Shown here piece by piece: positions 8,912 to 17,107 of a stretch of DNA of 64,000 bases; the stretch's first letter is position 1, and each line of letters begins with the position of its first letter. The notes under the pieces were generated by a model that was given only the letters and a program-made list of their open reading frames with translations, was not told where the DNA came from and did no database searches. This DNA comes from Duganella sp. OV510 (GTDB lineage: Bacteria > Pseudomonadota > Gammaproteobacteria > Burkholderiales > Burkholderiaceae_D): NCBI RefSeq assembly GCF_900100205.1, contig NZ_FNEQ01000004.1:372001-436000 (forward strand), given 5' to 3'. The position numbers and the translations under genes were made by a program.

Positions 8912-10134
8912 AAAGTCAGGATGAAGCGCGCGCCGGCGCCGACCGGACGCGCGTAGCGCACCGTGCCGCCGTTGGCGTGCACCAGGTGCCGCACCATCGC
9001 CAGGCCGATGCCCCTGCCCTGCTTCTTGGTCGAGAAAAATGGCGTGAAGATGTGTGCGGCAAGCGCTTCCGGCACGCCAGGCCCATTGTCCGATACTTCG
9101 ATGCGCAGGCGGCCGCCCCGGCTCAGGCGCGCACTGACTTGCGCTTGCGTGCCCGCTTCCCCCGCGTTCTTCAACAGATTAATCAGCGCCTGTTCCAGCT
9201 GGCCCGGATCGACCATCACTTCCAGCGATGCCGGTTCGACCGAGAACGCCAGCCTGCCTTGCCATTGCGGTTCCAGCAGAGCCGCCAGGCGTTCAAACAA
9301 CGCTTCCAGCAGCACGCGCTGCGGCTGCGCCTGCGGCACGGTCGACAGGCTACGGTAGCTGCCGACAAAGTCGACCAGGCTGGCGGCGCGACGGGCAATG
9401 GCGTCCAGCGCGGTGTTCAGATCCGCGTGGATGTCGGCCGGGAGGTCGTGCTGCGCTTCTTCCAGCAGGCCGCAGGCGGTGCGCGATAGCGAGGCCACCG
9501 GCGTCAGGGAATTCATGATTTCGTGGGTGAGTACCTGCACCAGTTCGCGCCAGGCGTTGAGGGCTTCGGCTTCCAGTTCGCTTTCCACCGGCATCAGCGC
9601 GGCCAGGCGCTGTGCGGCGCCTTGTACGGTGAGCGCTGAGATGGCGACCATTGCGCGTTCGGCACCGCGTTCGGTGTTGAAACTGACCAGTTGGCGTTGG
9701 CCTACCGCTTGCGCGGCCAGCAGTTGATGCAGTTCCTGCGGCGCGATGGCGCGGCCTGGCGCCAGCAGGCGGCGTGCACTGGCGTTTAGTGGCGCGACTG
9801 CGCCGACGCCGGCCGCGTGCTCGATGCGGAACAGCGCAATGGGGGCGTGTTCAAGGCGGGCTTCCAGCATGAGGATGGTGTCGTTGAGCGCTTGCGGCGG
9901 TGCGTCTGCCGTAGCGGGTGGCGAAAGACTGGCTTGCTCCATGCGCGGTATGCGAGGCACGAGGCGGCGCAAGCATTGCCACAGCAGGCTTGCAGGCAAG
10001 AAGGCGAGCAAGGCGCACAGCACGATGCGGCGTGGCTCCGGTGTCGGCGAAAGCCCATCCGCAGCGATGGCAAGCGCTATCAGGCCCGCTGCGCCTGCGG
10101 CCACACCGAGCTTGAGCACGCGCTCAGATGCCAT
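8908..10134 (-). CDS. sensor histidine kinase with two membrane helices and a very short outer loop
   Basis: A 408-residue kinase. Two hydrophobic helices (about 6–25 and 37–55) are joined by only about 11 residues, so no real periplasmic sensor exists. A PAS-like region follows, then the H-box LTHEIMNSLTP with phosphorylated H204, N-box INLLKNAGEA, G1 DNGPGVP, F-box FTPFFSTKKQ and G2 GRGIGLAMV. It should phosphorylate the regulator encoded just upstream; the genes overlap by 11 bases (10124–10134). I start at the ATG at 10134, since longer in-frame sequence only shadows the regulator gene. The layout resembles intramembrane-sensing kinases that work with ABC exporters, here the divergent efflux operon. 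Confidence 0.87.
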   Translation of the reverse strand: MASERVLKLGVAAGAAGLIALAIAADGLSPTPEPRRIVLCALLAFLPASLLWQCLRRLVPRIPRMEQASLSPPATADAPPQALNDTILMLEARLEHAPIALFRIEHAAGVGAVAPLNASARRLLAPGRAIAPQELHQLLAAQAVGQRQLVSFNTERGAERAMVAISALTVQGAAQRLAALMPVESELEAEALNAWRELVQVLTHEIMNSLTPVASLSRTACGLLEEAQHDLPADIHADLNTALDAIARRAASLVDFVGSYRSLSTVPQAQPQRVLLEALFERLAALLEPQWQGRLAFSVEPASLEVMVDPGQLEQALINLLKNAGEAGTQAQVSARLSRGGRLRIEVSDNGPGVPEALAAHIFTPFFSTKKQGRGIGLAMVRHLVHANGGTVRYARPVGAGARFILTF

Positions 10135-11494
10135 GCTTGCCCAGCTTGCGATACAGCGCGGCGCGGCTGATGCCCAGCGTCTTGGCGGCGTGGCTGATGT
10201 TGCCGTTGAATTGCGCCAGCGTCGATGCGATCGCCGCGCGTTCAATGGCGTCCAGCGTAGTGTCGCTGACAGTTGCTGCGGCAGCCAGCGCGGAAACTGG
10301 CGATATGCCTGCAGCCGATGTCGTAGTTGCGACGCCTGGGCTGGTGGCGAGGCCGAAATCGGCGACCGCGTATTCCACGCCCTGGCCAAGGATGACCGCG
10401 CGCTCGCAGGCGTGGCGCAAGGCGCGTACGTTGCCCGGCCAGTCGTGCCGCACCAATGTATCCAATGCACTGGCGGCGACGTTACGCACCGGCCGCTGAT
10501 ACTGCGCCTCATACATCGTCAGATAATGCCGCAACAGCAGCGGCACATCCTCACGCCGCTCACGTAATGATGGCACCCGCAGCACGATGGTATTCAGCCG
10601 GAACAGCAAGTCCGCGCGAAACACCGATGGATCGAACAGCCGCGCCTCATCCAGATTGGTCGCGCTGATGATGCGCACATCGATCGCCTCCGGCTTGTCG
10701 GCGCCAATCGGCGTCACTTCACGCCGTTCGAGCGCGGTCAACAACTTGGCCTGTGCCGCCAACGGCATATTGCCTATCTCATCGAGGAACAGTGAGCCTC
10801 CACGCGCCGCCTGGAAGCGCCCTGCCCGATCCGCCTTCGCATCGGTGAACGAACCTTTGCGATGGCCGAACAACTCGCTTTCAAACGTCGATTCCGGCAG
10901 CGCTCCCATATCCACCGCCAGCAACGTACCCGCCGCACGGCGCGACGCCGCATGGATCGCACGCGCCACCAACTCCTTGCCGACGCCGTTCTCGCCCAAC
11001 ACCATCACGTTGGCCTCAGTCGGCGCCACGCTGGCAATCAAGGCTTTCAACTCGCGCATGGCCTGCGACTCGCCCATCAGCTCGGGCGAGCCGGCGCCGC
11101 CGCCACGTGCCACCGCGCGTCGCGCTAACGCCTGATCCACTGCGGCGACCAGACGCGCGTTATCCCATGGCTTGGTGATGAAATCATTGGCACCGCGCTT
11201 CAGCGCCTCCACCGCCAACGGCACGTCGGCATACGCGGTCATCGCAATCACTGCCGGTGGCTGCGCCTGCGCACGCAGCAAGTCCAGCAGCGCCAGCCCT
11301 TCCGCACCATTGATGCGGCCCGGCGTGAAGTTCAGGTCCAGCAGCACCACATCCGGCACGCCACGCACCAGCAGCGCTGGCAAGCCAGCCGGGTCGTTCA
11401 GCGTCGCCACCTGTCCATGACGGCGGCGCAGCAGCAACTGCGCGGCGGTGGCGACATCGGCATCGTCATCAAGAATCAGGATATAAGCGGACAT
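10124..11494 (-). CDS. NtrC-family sigma-54-dependent response regulator
   Basis: A 456-residue activator. The receiver (1–120) has the D9/D10 acidic pair, phospho-acceptor D53 and K108. The AAA+ domain has Walker A GENGVGKE (167–174), Walker B LFLDEI (235–240) and an arginine-finger region with FRADLLFRLN. The sigma-54-contact loop reads GSFTDA (214–219) rather than canonical GAFTGA. A Fis-type helix-turn-helix ends the protein (NISHAAKTLGISRAALYRKL). It likely activates the divergent efflux operon, whose promoter is sigma-54 type with two upstream dyads. The gene leads the regulator–kinase operon. Confidence 0.9.
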   Translation of the reverse strand: MSAYILILDDDADVATAAQLLLRRRHGQVATLNDPAGLPALLVRGVPDVVLLDLNFTPGRINGAEGLALLDLLRAQAQPPAVIAMTAYADVPLAVEALKRGANDFITKPWDNARLVAAVDQALARRAVARGGGAGSPELMGESQAMRELKALIASVAPTEANVMVLGENGVGKELVARAIHAASRRAAGTLLAVDMGALPESTFESELFGHRKGSFTDAKADRAGRFQAARGGSLFLDEIGNMPLAAQAKLLTALERREVTPIGADKPEAIDVRIISATNLDEARLFDPSVFRADLLFRLNTIVLRVPSLRERREDVPLLLRHYLTMYEAQYQRPVRNVAASALDTLVRHDWPGNVRALRHACERAVILGQGVEYAVADFGLATSPGVATTTSAAGISPVSALAAAATVSDTTLDAIERAAIASTLAQFNGNISHAAKTLGISRAALYRKLGKHGI

Positions 11495-11500
11495 GCAAAC

Positions 11501-11528
11501 ATTCTAACAGCCGTTTTAGCGCTGTAAA
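11501..11528 (-). promoter_or_regulatory. sigma-70 promoter of the regulator–kinase operon with a palindrome in its spacer
   Basis: On the minus strand TTTACA (11528–11523) and TAGAAT (11506–11501) are separated by 16 bases; each matches consensus at 5 of 6 bases. ACAGC-N9-GCTGT (11507–11525) fills the spacer and is a likely operator. The -10 ends only 6 bases before the ATG at 11494, so the transcript may be leaderless. Confidence 0.55.
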
Positions 11529-11545
11529 CGGTCGCTTCCAAAGGC

Positions 11546-11585
11546 TGTCCACTTGCGAACAGCGACCACTGTCCGGAAATGAACA
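11546..11585 (+). promoter_or_regulatory. tandem upstream activator sites TGTCC-N6-GAACA
   Basis: The dyad TGTCC-N6-GAACA occurs twice, at 11546–11561 and 11570–11585, starting 24 bases apart. The centres lie about 99 and 75 bases upstream of the predicted sigma-54 transcription start, the usual place for NtrC-family enhancer sites. The two spacers differ in sequence, so only the half-sites are conserved. Confidence 0.65.
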
Positions 11586-11625
11586 CCTGGTGCTCGATGC
11601 AGACCAAAAACCGCGATTTCCGGCA

Positions 11626-11641
11626 TGGCACAACCTTTGCA
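11626..11641 (+). promoter_or_regulatory. sigma-54 promoter (-24/-12)
   Basis: TGGCACAACCTTTGCA matches the TGGCAC-N5-TTGC consensus, with GG (11627–11628) and GC (11639–11640) in the correct 12-base register. The predicted start is near 11652, which leaves about 60 leader bases before the ATG at 11713. Confidence 0.82.
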
Positions 11642-11712
11642 GTAAGGCCGCTATGCACATCAAAAAAAAATTTGAAGCAGCCGCGCCGCAGCTACCCGCC
11701 AGCGGTGCAGCG

Positions 11713-12957
11713 ATGGACAGCGTGGTGCCACGCCGGCGCGGAAAACGCATCGCCATCATCGCCGGTGTGGTGCTGGCGGTCGCTATGGCGATGTACGCAC
11801 TATGGACGTGGATGCCGCGCGGCCTGCAAATCGACGGCGCCGACCTGCGCATCGGCCACGCTGCGCGCGGCGTCTTTGTCGATGAAGTGATCGTACGCGC
11901 CAGCGCCGAGCCGCTGAATTCCGTCATCCTCGACGCGGTCGAATCCGGCCGGGTCGAAGAAATATTCGCTGCCGACGGCGCGCTGGTGAAAAAAGGCCAA
12001 CTGCTATTCCGTATCTCCAACCCGCAGCGCAATCTGGAACTGCTGGCACGCCAGTACGAACACTCGGTCAGCATCTTCAACCTGTCGAATCTGCGCGTAT
12101 CGCAGCAGGCCAGTGCCAGCGACCACCAGCGCCGCCTGGACGACCTGCAATTCGCGCTCGACCAGGCACGCAAGCAGCATGCACGTAGCGCCAGGCTGGC
12201 GGCGCAAGGCTTCATCTCTGCCGTGGCGCTGGAAGAATCCGCAGACCGTCTCGCGCAGCAGGAGCGTGCGTTCACGCAGGAACAGCGGGCCAACGCTGCC
12301 GAAGCCCAGGTGCGGCAAAGCGCTGAACAGCAGCTGGAAAGCTCGATTCAGGGACTAAACTCGGGCCTCAAGCTGGTCTCCGCCACAGTCGATGCGCTGG
12401 CTGTGCGCGCGCCAGTCGAAGGACGGCTGACCAACTTCCGCCTGCAAATCGGCGAATCCATCGCCACCGGCAAGAACATCGGCCGCATTGACGATCCGTC
12501 GCGCTTCAAGCTCACCGCCAGCGTCGACGAGTATTACCTGAACCGCATGGCGGTCGGCCGCCACGGCAGCGTGAAACAGGATGAGCGCAACTATGCCGCC
12601 GATATCAGCATCATCTACCCGCAGATCAAGGATGGCCGCTTCACCGTCGAAATGGTGTTCACCAGGGAGCAGCCGCCGGTGCTCAATCCCGGCCAGAGCC
12701 TGGACGCGCGCATCACGCTGGGCGAGCCATCCAGCGCGCTGCTGCTGCCGAACGGCGCCTTCATCAACGACAGCGGTGGCGCCTGGGTGTATGTGCTGGA
12801 TGACGGCGGCCAGGGCGCCCTGCGTCGCGCAGTGCGCACCGGCCGCCGCAACAACAGCCAGATCGAAGTGCTGGAAGGCCTGAAGGCCGGCGACAAGGTG
12901 ATCCTGTCCAGCTACGCCGCCTACGGAAATTCACCACGGCTGCACATTACGCAGTAA
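11713..12957 (+). CDS. HlyD-family periplasmic adaptor of an ABC efflux pump
   Basis: A 414-residue membrane-fusion protein. A basic start (PRRRGKR) and one membrane helix (about 13–34) are followed by a first lipoyl half (VESGRVEEIFAADGALVKKGQ), a long coiled-coil hairpin rich in Q, L and A, the second lipoyl half (VRAPVEGRLTNFRLQIGESI) and beta-barrel domains. It should link the inner-membrane ABC transporter to an outer-membrane channel, whose gene is not in the window. I prefer the ATG at 11713, because the sigma-54 start point near 11652 would leave the earlier ATG at 11653 leaderless. That ATG has AAGG upstream and is followed by a run of nine A, so it remains an alternative. Confidence 0.85.
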   Translation: MDSVVPRRRGKRIAIIAGVVLAVAMAMYALWTWMPRGLQIDGADLRIGHAARGVFVDEVIVRASAEPLNSVILDAVESGRVEEIFAADGALVKKGQLLFRISNPQRNLELLARQYEHSVSIFNLSNLRVSQQASASDHQRRLDDLQFALDQARKQHARSARLAAQGFISAVALEESADRLAQQERAFTQEQRANAAEAQVRQSAEQQLESSIQGLNSGLKLVSATVDALAVRAPVEGRLTNFRLQIGESIATGKNIGRIDDPSRFKLTASVDEYYLNRMAVGRHGSVKQDERNYAADISIIYPQIKDGRFTVEMVFTREQPPVLNPGQSLDARITLGEPSSALLLPNGAFINDSGGAWVYVLDDGGQGALRRAVRTGRRNNSQIEVLEGLKAGDKVILSSYAAYGNSPRLHITQ

Positions 12958-12989
12958 CCTCTTATCCATTCCACATAAGGCACACGCAT

Positions 12990-13670
12990 ATGCTCAAACT
13001 CGTCGGCGTCAGCAAAGTTCACCAAGCGGGAGAAATCCAGACCACGGCCCTGGACCGCATCGACCTGGAAATCGAGGCGGGCGAGTATGTCGCCATCACC
13101 GGCCCTTCCGGCTGCGGCAAGTCGACCATGCTCGGCATCCTCGGCCTGCTGGATGTGCCGACGCGCGGCGAATACTGGTTTGAAGGACAAAACATCGCTG
13201 GCTGGAGCGAAGCGCAATTGAACAAGCTGCGGCGCGGCCGCATCGGCTTCATCTTCCAGAGCTTCAACCTGATCGAAGAACTGACGGTGTTCGAGAATGT
13301 GGAACTGGCGCTGGAGTACAATGGCACGCCGACGCGAGAGCGGCGCGAGCGTGTGACGGCGATGCTGAACAAGCTGGGTGTCGGCCACCGCGCCAGCCAT
13401 CGCCCTTCGCAGCTGTCCGGCGGCCAGCAGCAGCGCGTGGCGATCGCCCGTGCGCTGGTTTCCGGCCCCGCCATGCTGCTGGCCGACGAACCAACCGGCA
13501 ACCTGGATAGCGCCCATGGCGATGAAGTCATGCGCCTGCTGCGCGACATCAACGCCGAGGGCACCACGGTAGTCATGGTCACCCACTCGCCCGATCATGC
13601 GGCGCAAGCGTCGCGCACCCTGAACCTGCTGGACGGCCGCATCATGGTGGATGCGTTGCAGGCTGCCTGA
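12990..13670 (+). CDS. ABC exporter ATPase (MacB/LolD type)
   Basis: A 226-residue nucleotide-binding subunit: Walker A GPSGCGKS (38–45), Q-loop FQS at 89–91, signature LSGGQQQR (142–149), Walker B MLLADEP with catalytic E167, D-loop NLDS and switch H199. It powers the FtsX-type permease encoded next; its TGA and the permease ATG share a base (TGATG at 13668–13672). The gene sits 32 bases after the adaptor in the sigma-54 operon. Confidence 0.93.
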   Translation: MLKLVGVSKVHQAGEIQTTALDRIDLEIEAGEYVAITGPSGCGKSTMLGILGLLDVPTRGEYWFEGQNIAGWSEAQLNKLRRGRIGFIFQSFNLIEELTVFENVELALEYNGTPTRERRERVTAMLNKLGVGHRASHRPSQLSGGQQQRVAIARALVSGPAMLLADEPTGNLDSAHGDEVMRLLRDINAEGTTVVMVTHSPDHAAQASRTLNLLDGRIMVDALQAA

Positions 13671-16075
13671 TGCTGCGCGATTTCCGTATTGCCTGGCGCC
13701 TGCTGCTGCGCCATCCGCTGAACACCGCAGTCGAATTGCTTGGCCTGGCGTTCGGCTTCGCGGTGTGTTTCCTGCTGATCGGTTTCGTTCACTACTCGTT
13801 CAGCTACGACGACGACGTACCGCAACGCGAGCAGGTCTATCTGATCAAGCATCGCTTGAATTTCATCCCGCAGCCGCAGTGGATGGAGTACACGCCGTTT
13901 GCGCTGCGCGAGGTTGCCCTGCAAAGTGGCCTGCCGTTGCAGGCCAGCGTCTGGTGGCCAAGCAAGGCGATGCTGAATCAGAACGGCATGCTGCGCGAGA
14001 TCGACATCACCGCAGTCGATCCATCGTTTGAGCAGATCGCCGGCCTGCAAGCGCTGCGCGGGGATCTGCATCAGGCGCTTGTTCTGCCTGATGGACTGGC
14101 TCTGACGCAACAGGCGGCGAAGCAACTGTTCGGCACCGGGGAGGCGCTGGGCCGCACGCTCGTCGTCAATCAACAAACGCTGCAAGTGCGCGCGGTGCTG
14201 CCGGACCGGCCATCCAACAGCACGCTGCAATTCGGTGTGCTGGTTGGCATCGGCAGCACCTTGTGGACGGAGCAGGAACGCCAGCAGGTGCTGTCCAACT
14301 GGATGGGCATCGCCGGACGCATTTACGTGAAGACCAGCGCCAGCCCACAAACGCTGCAAAACACGCTGCAAGACGTGATCGACAAGGCGCCGTGGGCCAG
14401 CCTGGCCACACCGGAAATGAAGGCCGCGCTGAGCGGCCGCAAAATGGTGGACGTGGCACTCGGCCCGCTGGCCGACGCTTACTTCGACCTCACAGTGGCC
14501 AACACCATGGGTGTCGGCCAGCGCGGCGACATGCGCATGGTGCTGGCGCTCGGCGCGGCCGGCCTGCTGATACTGCTGCTGGCGGTGGTCAACTACATTA
14601 ACCTTTCGACGATACGTGCGCTGCGCCGTCAGCGCGAAATCGCCGTGCGCCGCGTGATGGGTGCTGGCACGCGCCAGCTACTGGCGCAGTTCATGAGCGA
14701 AGCGATGCTGCTGTCGCTGAGCGCAGCTGCGTTGGGCGTATTGCTGGCATGGCTGTTGCTGCCGCTGACGTCCGAATTGCTGCAACGCCGCTTGGACAAT
14801 GTGTTCACGCCGCTGTCGGTGACCGGCTGCCTGGCGTTCGGCGCGCTGGTGGGCGCGCTGGCCGGCATCTATCCCGGCTGGCTGGCGCGCGGCGTCGACA
14901 TGCGCGCCACGCTGTCGCAGCGTAGCGGCGAGACGCCCGGCGGCGCGTGGTTGCGGCGCGCTTTGACAGCGGTACAGTTCAGCGCTGCCATCGGTATGGG
15001 CAGCGTAGCGCTGGCGATCCTGTGGCAAACGCAGTTTGCCTCCGCCGCGCCGCCCGGCTTCGATCCCGCGCCGCTGCTGGCGGTGGAGGTGCAAACGCTG
15101 ATCGACCCATCGCGCGCGGATGCGCTGCATGACGCGGTGGCGCAGTTGCCCGGCGTAGCTGGCGTCACCTGGAGCCGCAAGATCCCAGGCCGTGACGACC
15201 ACACCGGCACGCGCGGCAGCACCACCGTCCAGCGCAATGACGGTAGCAGCGTGGCGCTGGCGGTACAGATGGTGGGGCGGGACTTCTTCAAGGTTTATGG
15301 CGTGCAGGCGCTGGCCGGCAGGATCTTCGACGTGCGTGAGCATCAGGCGGCGGAAGGCGAGCAAAGCGTGATGCTCAACCAGGCGGCTGTCAAGGCGCTG
15401 GGATGGACTTCGGCGCAGCAGGCGCTGGGCCAGCGCATCAACGGCAGCCAGTTGCGCGTGGTGGGCGTGGCCCCGGACCTGCGCTGGGAAACACTGCGCG
15501 ATCCGGTGCGGCCAATGATGTATCAACTGCTAAACGACAGCGGCCTGATGACAGTGCGCCTGGACGGCGCCCGCGCAAGGGCCGAGGTGGAAGCAGCCAT
15601 CGCCGCCATCTGGCAGCGATACTATCCGGCGCAGCCGGTAGCGATACAGCCACTGGCCAGCTATTACGCGCAAGCCTATGCCGACGATATGCGCCTGGCG
15701 CGCTTGCTGGCTTGCGCCACGGCGATGGTGCTGGTGCTGGCCTCGTTCGGCATCTATGTACTGGCGGCGCATAGCGTGCAACGCCGTGCGCGCGAAATCG
15801 TGCTGCGCAAGCTGCACGGCGCCGGCCGCGCCGCGATCGGGCTGCTGGTCGGCCGTGAATTCGTGCTGCTGGCTGGCGTGGCCGCCTTGATCGCGCTGCC
15901 ACCGGCCTGGCTGGCGATCGCGCGCTACCTGGCGCCATTTGCCGAGCGCTCGCCATTGGGCGTGTGGGCGCCGCTGGCGGCGCTGGCGCTGGCCCTGCTG
16001 GTAGTCATCGCCGCCAGCGCGCGCCATACCTGGTCGGCGATGCGCATCGCGCCAGTGCGCGCGCTACGGGAATAA
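13670..16075 (+). CDS. ABC exporter permease with two MacB-like periplasmic domains and two FtsX domains
   Basis: An 801-residue membrane protein. A first helix (about 17–38) precedes a large periplasmic domain, then three helices near 285–310, 335–365 and 385–402 (LALGAAGLLILLLAVVNYIN; RQREIAVRRVMGAGTRQLL is the FtsX coupling motif). A second membrane–periplasmic–membrane unit follows, with a matching RAREIVLRKLHGAGRAAIGL. This duplicated layout is typical of 800-residue MacB-like permeases that use mechanotransmission to drive periplasmic substrates outward. The cargo is unknown. It is the last gene of the operon; a terminator follows within 4 bases. Confidence 0.88.
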   Translation: MLRDFRIAWRLLLRHPLNTAVELLGLAFGFAVCFLLIGFVHYSFSYDDDVPQREQVYLIKHRLNFIPQPQWMEYTPFALREVALQSGLPLQASVWWPSKAMLNQNGMLREIDITAVDPSFEQIAGLQALRGDLHQALVLPDGLALTQQAAKQLFGTGEALGRTLVVNQQTLQVRAVLPDRPSNSTLQFGVLVGIGSTLWTEQERQQVLSNWMGIAGRIYVKTSASPQTLQNTLQDVIDKAPWASLATPEMKAALSGRKMVDVALGPLADAYFDLTVANTMGVGQRGDMRMVLALGAAGLLILLLAVVNYINLSTIRALRRQREIAVRRVMGAGTRQLLAQFMSEAMLLSLSAAALGVLLAWLLLPLTSELLQRRLDNVFTPLSVTGCLAFGALVGALAGIYPGWLARGVDMRATLSQRSGETPGGAWLRRALTAVQFSAAIGMGSVALAILWQTQFASAAPPGFDPAPLLAVEVQTLIDPSRADALHDAVAQLPGVAGVTWSRKIPGRDDHTGTRGSTTVQRNDGSSVALAVQMVGRDFFKVYGVQALAGRIFDVREHQAAEGEQSVMLNQAAVKALGWTSAQQALGQRINGSQLRVVGVAPDLRWETLRDPVRPMMYQLLNDSGLMTVRLDGARARAEVEAAIAAIWQRYYPAQPVAIQPLASYYAQAYADDMRLARLLACATAMVLVLASFGIYVLAAHSVQRRAREIVLRKLHGAGRAAIGLLVGREFVLLAGVAALIALPPAWLAIARYLAPFAERSPLGVWAPLAALALALLVVIAASARHTWSAMRIAPVRALRE

Positions 16076-16078
16076 AAA

Positions 16079-16100
16079 AAGGCAGCCCGCAGGCTGCCTT
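16079..16100. terminator. bidirectional intrinsic terminator
   Basis: AAGGCAGCC and GGCTGCCTT form a 9-base-pair stem with a CGCA loop. Seven A lie before it and TT/CTGTT after it, so it can end the plus-strand efflux operon and the minus-strand FKBP gene. Confidence 0.8.
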
Positions 16101-16118
16101 CTGTTACGTCTGCCGCGC

Positions 16119-17003
16119 TTACTTCACTGCGGTCAGCGCCACGTCGAACACCAGGGTGGAGTTCGCAGGGATCTTGACGTTGCCGTTGGCGTCGTACTGG
16201 GCAGAGGCACCGTAAGCCAGATCAGGCGGAATGGTCAGGGTGCGGACACCGCCAACTTTCATGTCCACCAGGCCCTGGTCCCAGCCCTTGATGACCGTGC
16301 CGGCGCCCAGCGTGAAGGTGTAGGTGCCGCTTTCCTTCAGCGCGCTGCGCAGCGTTACCGAACCAGCATCGTACACGTACAGGCTGTAGGCCACGGTCAG
16401 CGACTTGCCTGCAACGGCGGTATCGCCGGTGCCAACGGTGCTGTCCTTGATCACCAGCGTGGTCGGCGGCGGCACTGGCGTCACCACGACAGCCTTGGTG
16501 ATGTTGACCATTTCAAAGTCGAACACCATCGGCGAGTTGGCCGGGATAGCCGGATATGTGATGCTGTCGACTTTGAACTCCTTGTACGCGGTGCTGCCCA
16601 GCGCCAGGCTGGCCGGCAGGATCGCGGTACGGGTGCCGCCGACACGCATGCCGACCAGCGCAACGTCCCAGCCAGGGCCAAGGGTAGACATGCCCGGTGC
16701 AGCCCCCGCCACGCCCACGCCCACGGTAAAGGTGAAGGTGGTGTTGCTGTCGTAGGTACTGCGCACCTTGGTGCCACGGTAGCCATTGGCGGCGGCGTTG
16801 CCGTCGTACAGATAGCCGTTGTACTTGATGGTCACGGTGTCGCCGGCGACGGCCACCAGGTCACCGGTGCCGACCTTGGTCTCGGTCAGCTTGTAGTCCG
16901 GCTGTACCACGACCACTTCCTTCGGAGTTTTATCGCCGCCGCCACAGGCGACCAGGGTTACTGCGCAAGCCGCAGCAACGATAAGTTGCAACATCGCTTT
17001 CAT
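16119..17003 (-). CDS. lipoprotein with two FKBP-type peptidyl-prolyl isomerase domains
   Basis: A 294-residue protein. The signal ends in a lipobox (TLVAC, Cys at 20) followed by GGGDKTP, so it is likely anchored to the periplasmic face of a membrane. Two FKBP folds follow, about 40–165 and 180–294. The second keeps the familiar core (GWDQGLVDMKVGG-RTL-IPP-LAYG). The first is more divergent (GWDVALVGMRVGGTRTAILPASLALG) and has lost some pocket residues. It probably helps fold exported proteins by proline isomerisation. It is a single gene with a terminator behind it; the promoter region (17004–17107) shows nothing distinctive. Confidence 0.85.
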   Translation of the reverse strand: MKAMLQLIVAAACAVTLVACGGGDKTPKEVVVVQPDYKLTETKVGTGDLVAVAGDTVTIKYNGYLYDGNAAANGYRGTKVRSTYDSNTTFTFTVGVGVAGAAPGMSTLGPGWDVALVGMRVGGTRTAILPASLALGSTAYKEFKVDSITYPAIPANSPMVFDFEMVNITKAVVVTPVPPPTTLVIKDSTVGTGDTAVAGKSLTVAYSLYVYDAGSVTLRSALKESGTYTFTLGAGTVIKGWDQGLVDMKVGGVRTLTIPPDLAYGASAQYDANGNVKIPANSTLVFDVALTAVK

Positions 17004-17107
17004 ATTTACCTTTGATGAGTATTCGTATTCGGTAGTCCCGGCGCAGAAGTTTAGCAGACGTGCACGTTTCCGCTCCCGGCACTACATTCAGTTACATATT
17101 TTTGTCT

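Noticed and set aside
10135..10512. N-terminal extension of the histidine kinase frame
   Set aside because: Its residues are a shadow of the response regulator's helix-turn-helix region; the kinase starts at the ATG at 10134 with two membrane helices.
11662..11670. Run of nine A as a programmed slippage site in the adaptor gene
   Set aside because: It lies upstream of the preferred start codon at 11713, and the frame is open without a shift.
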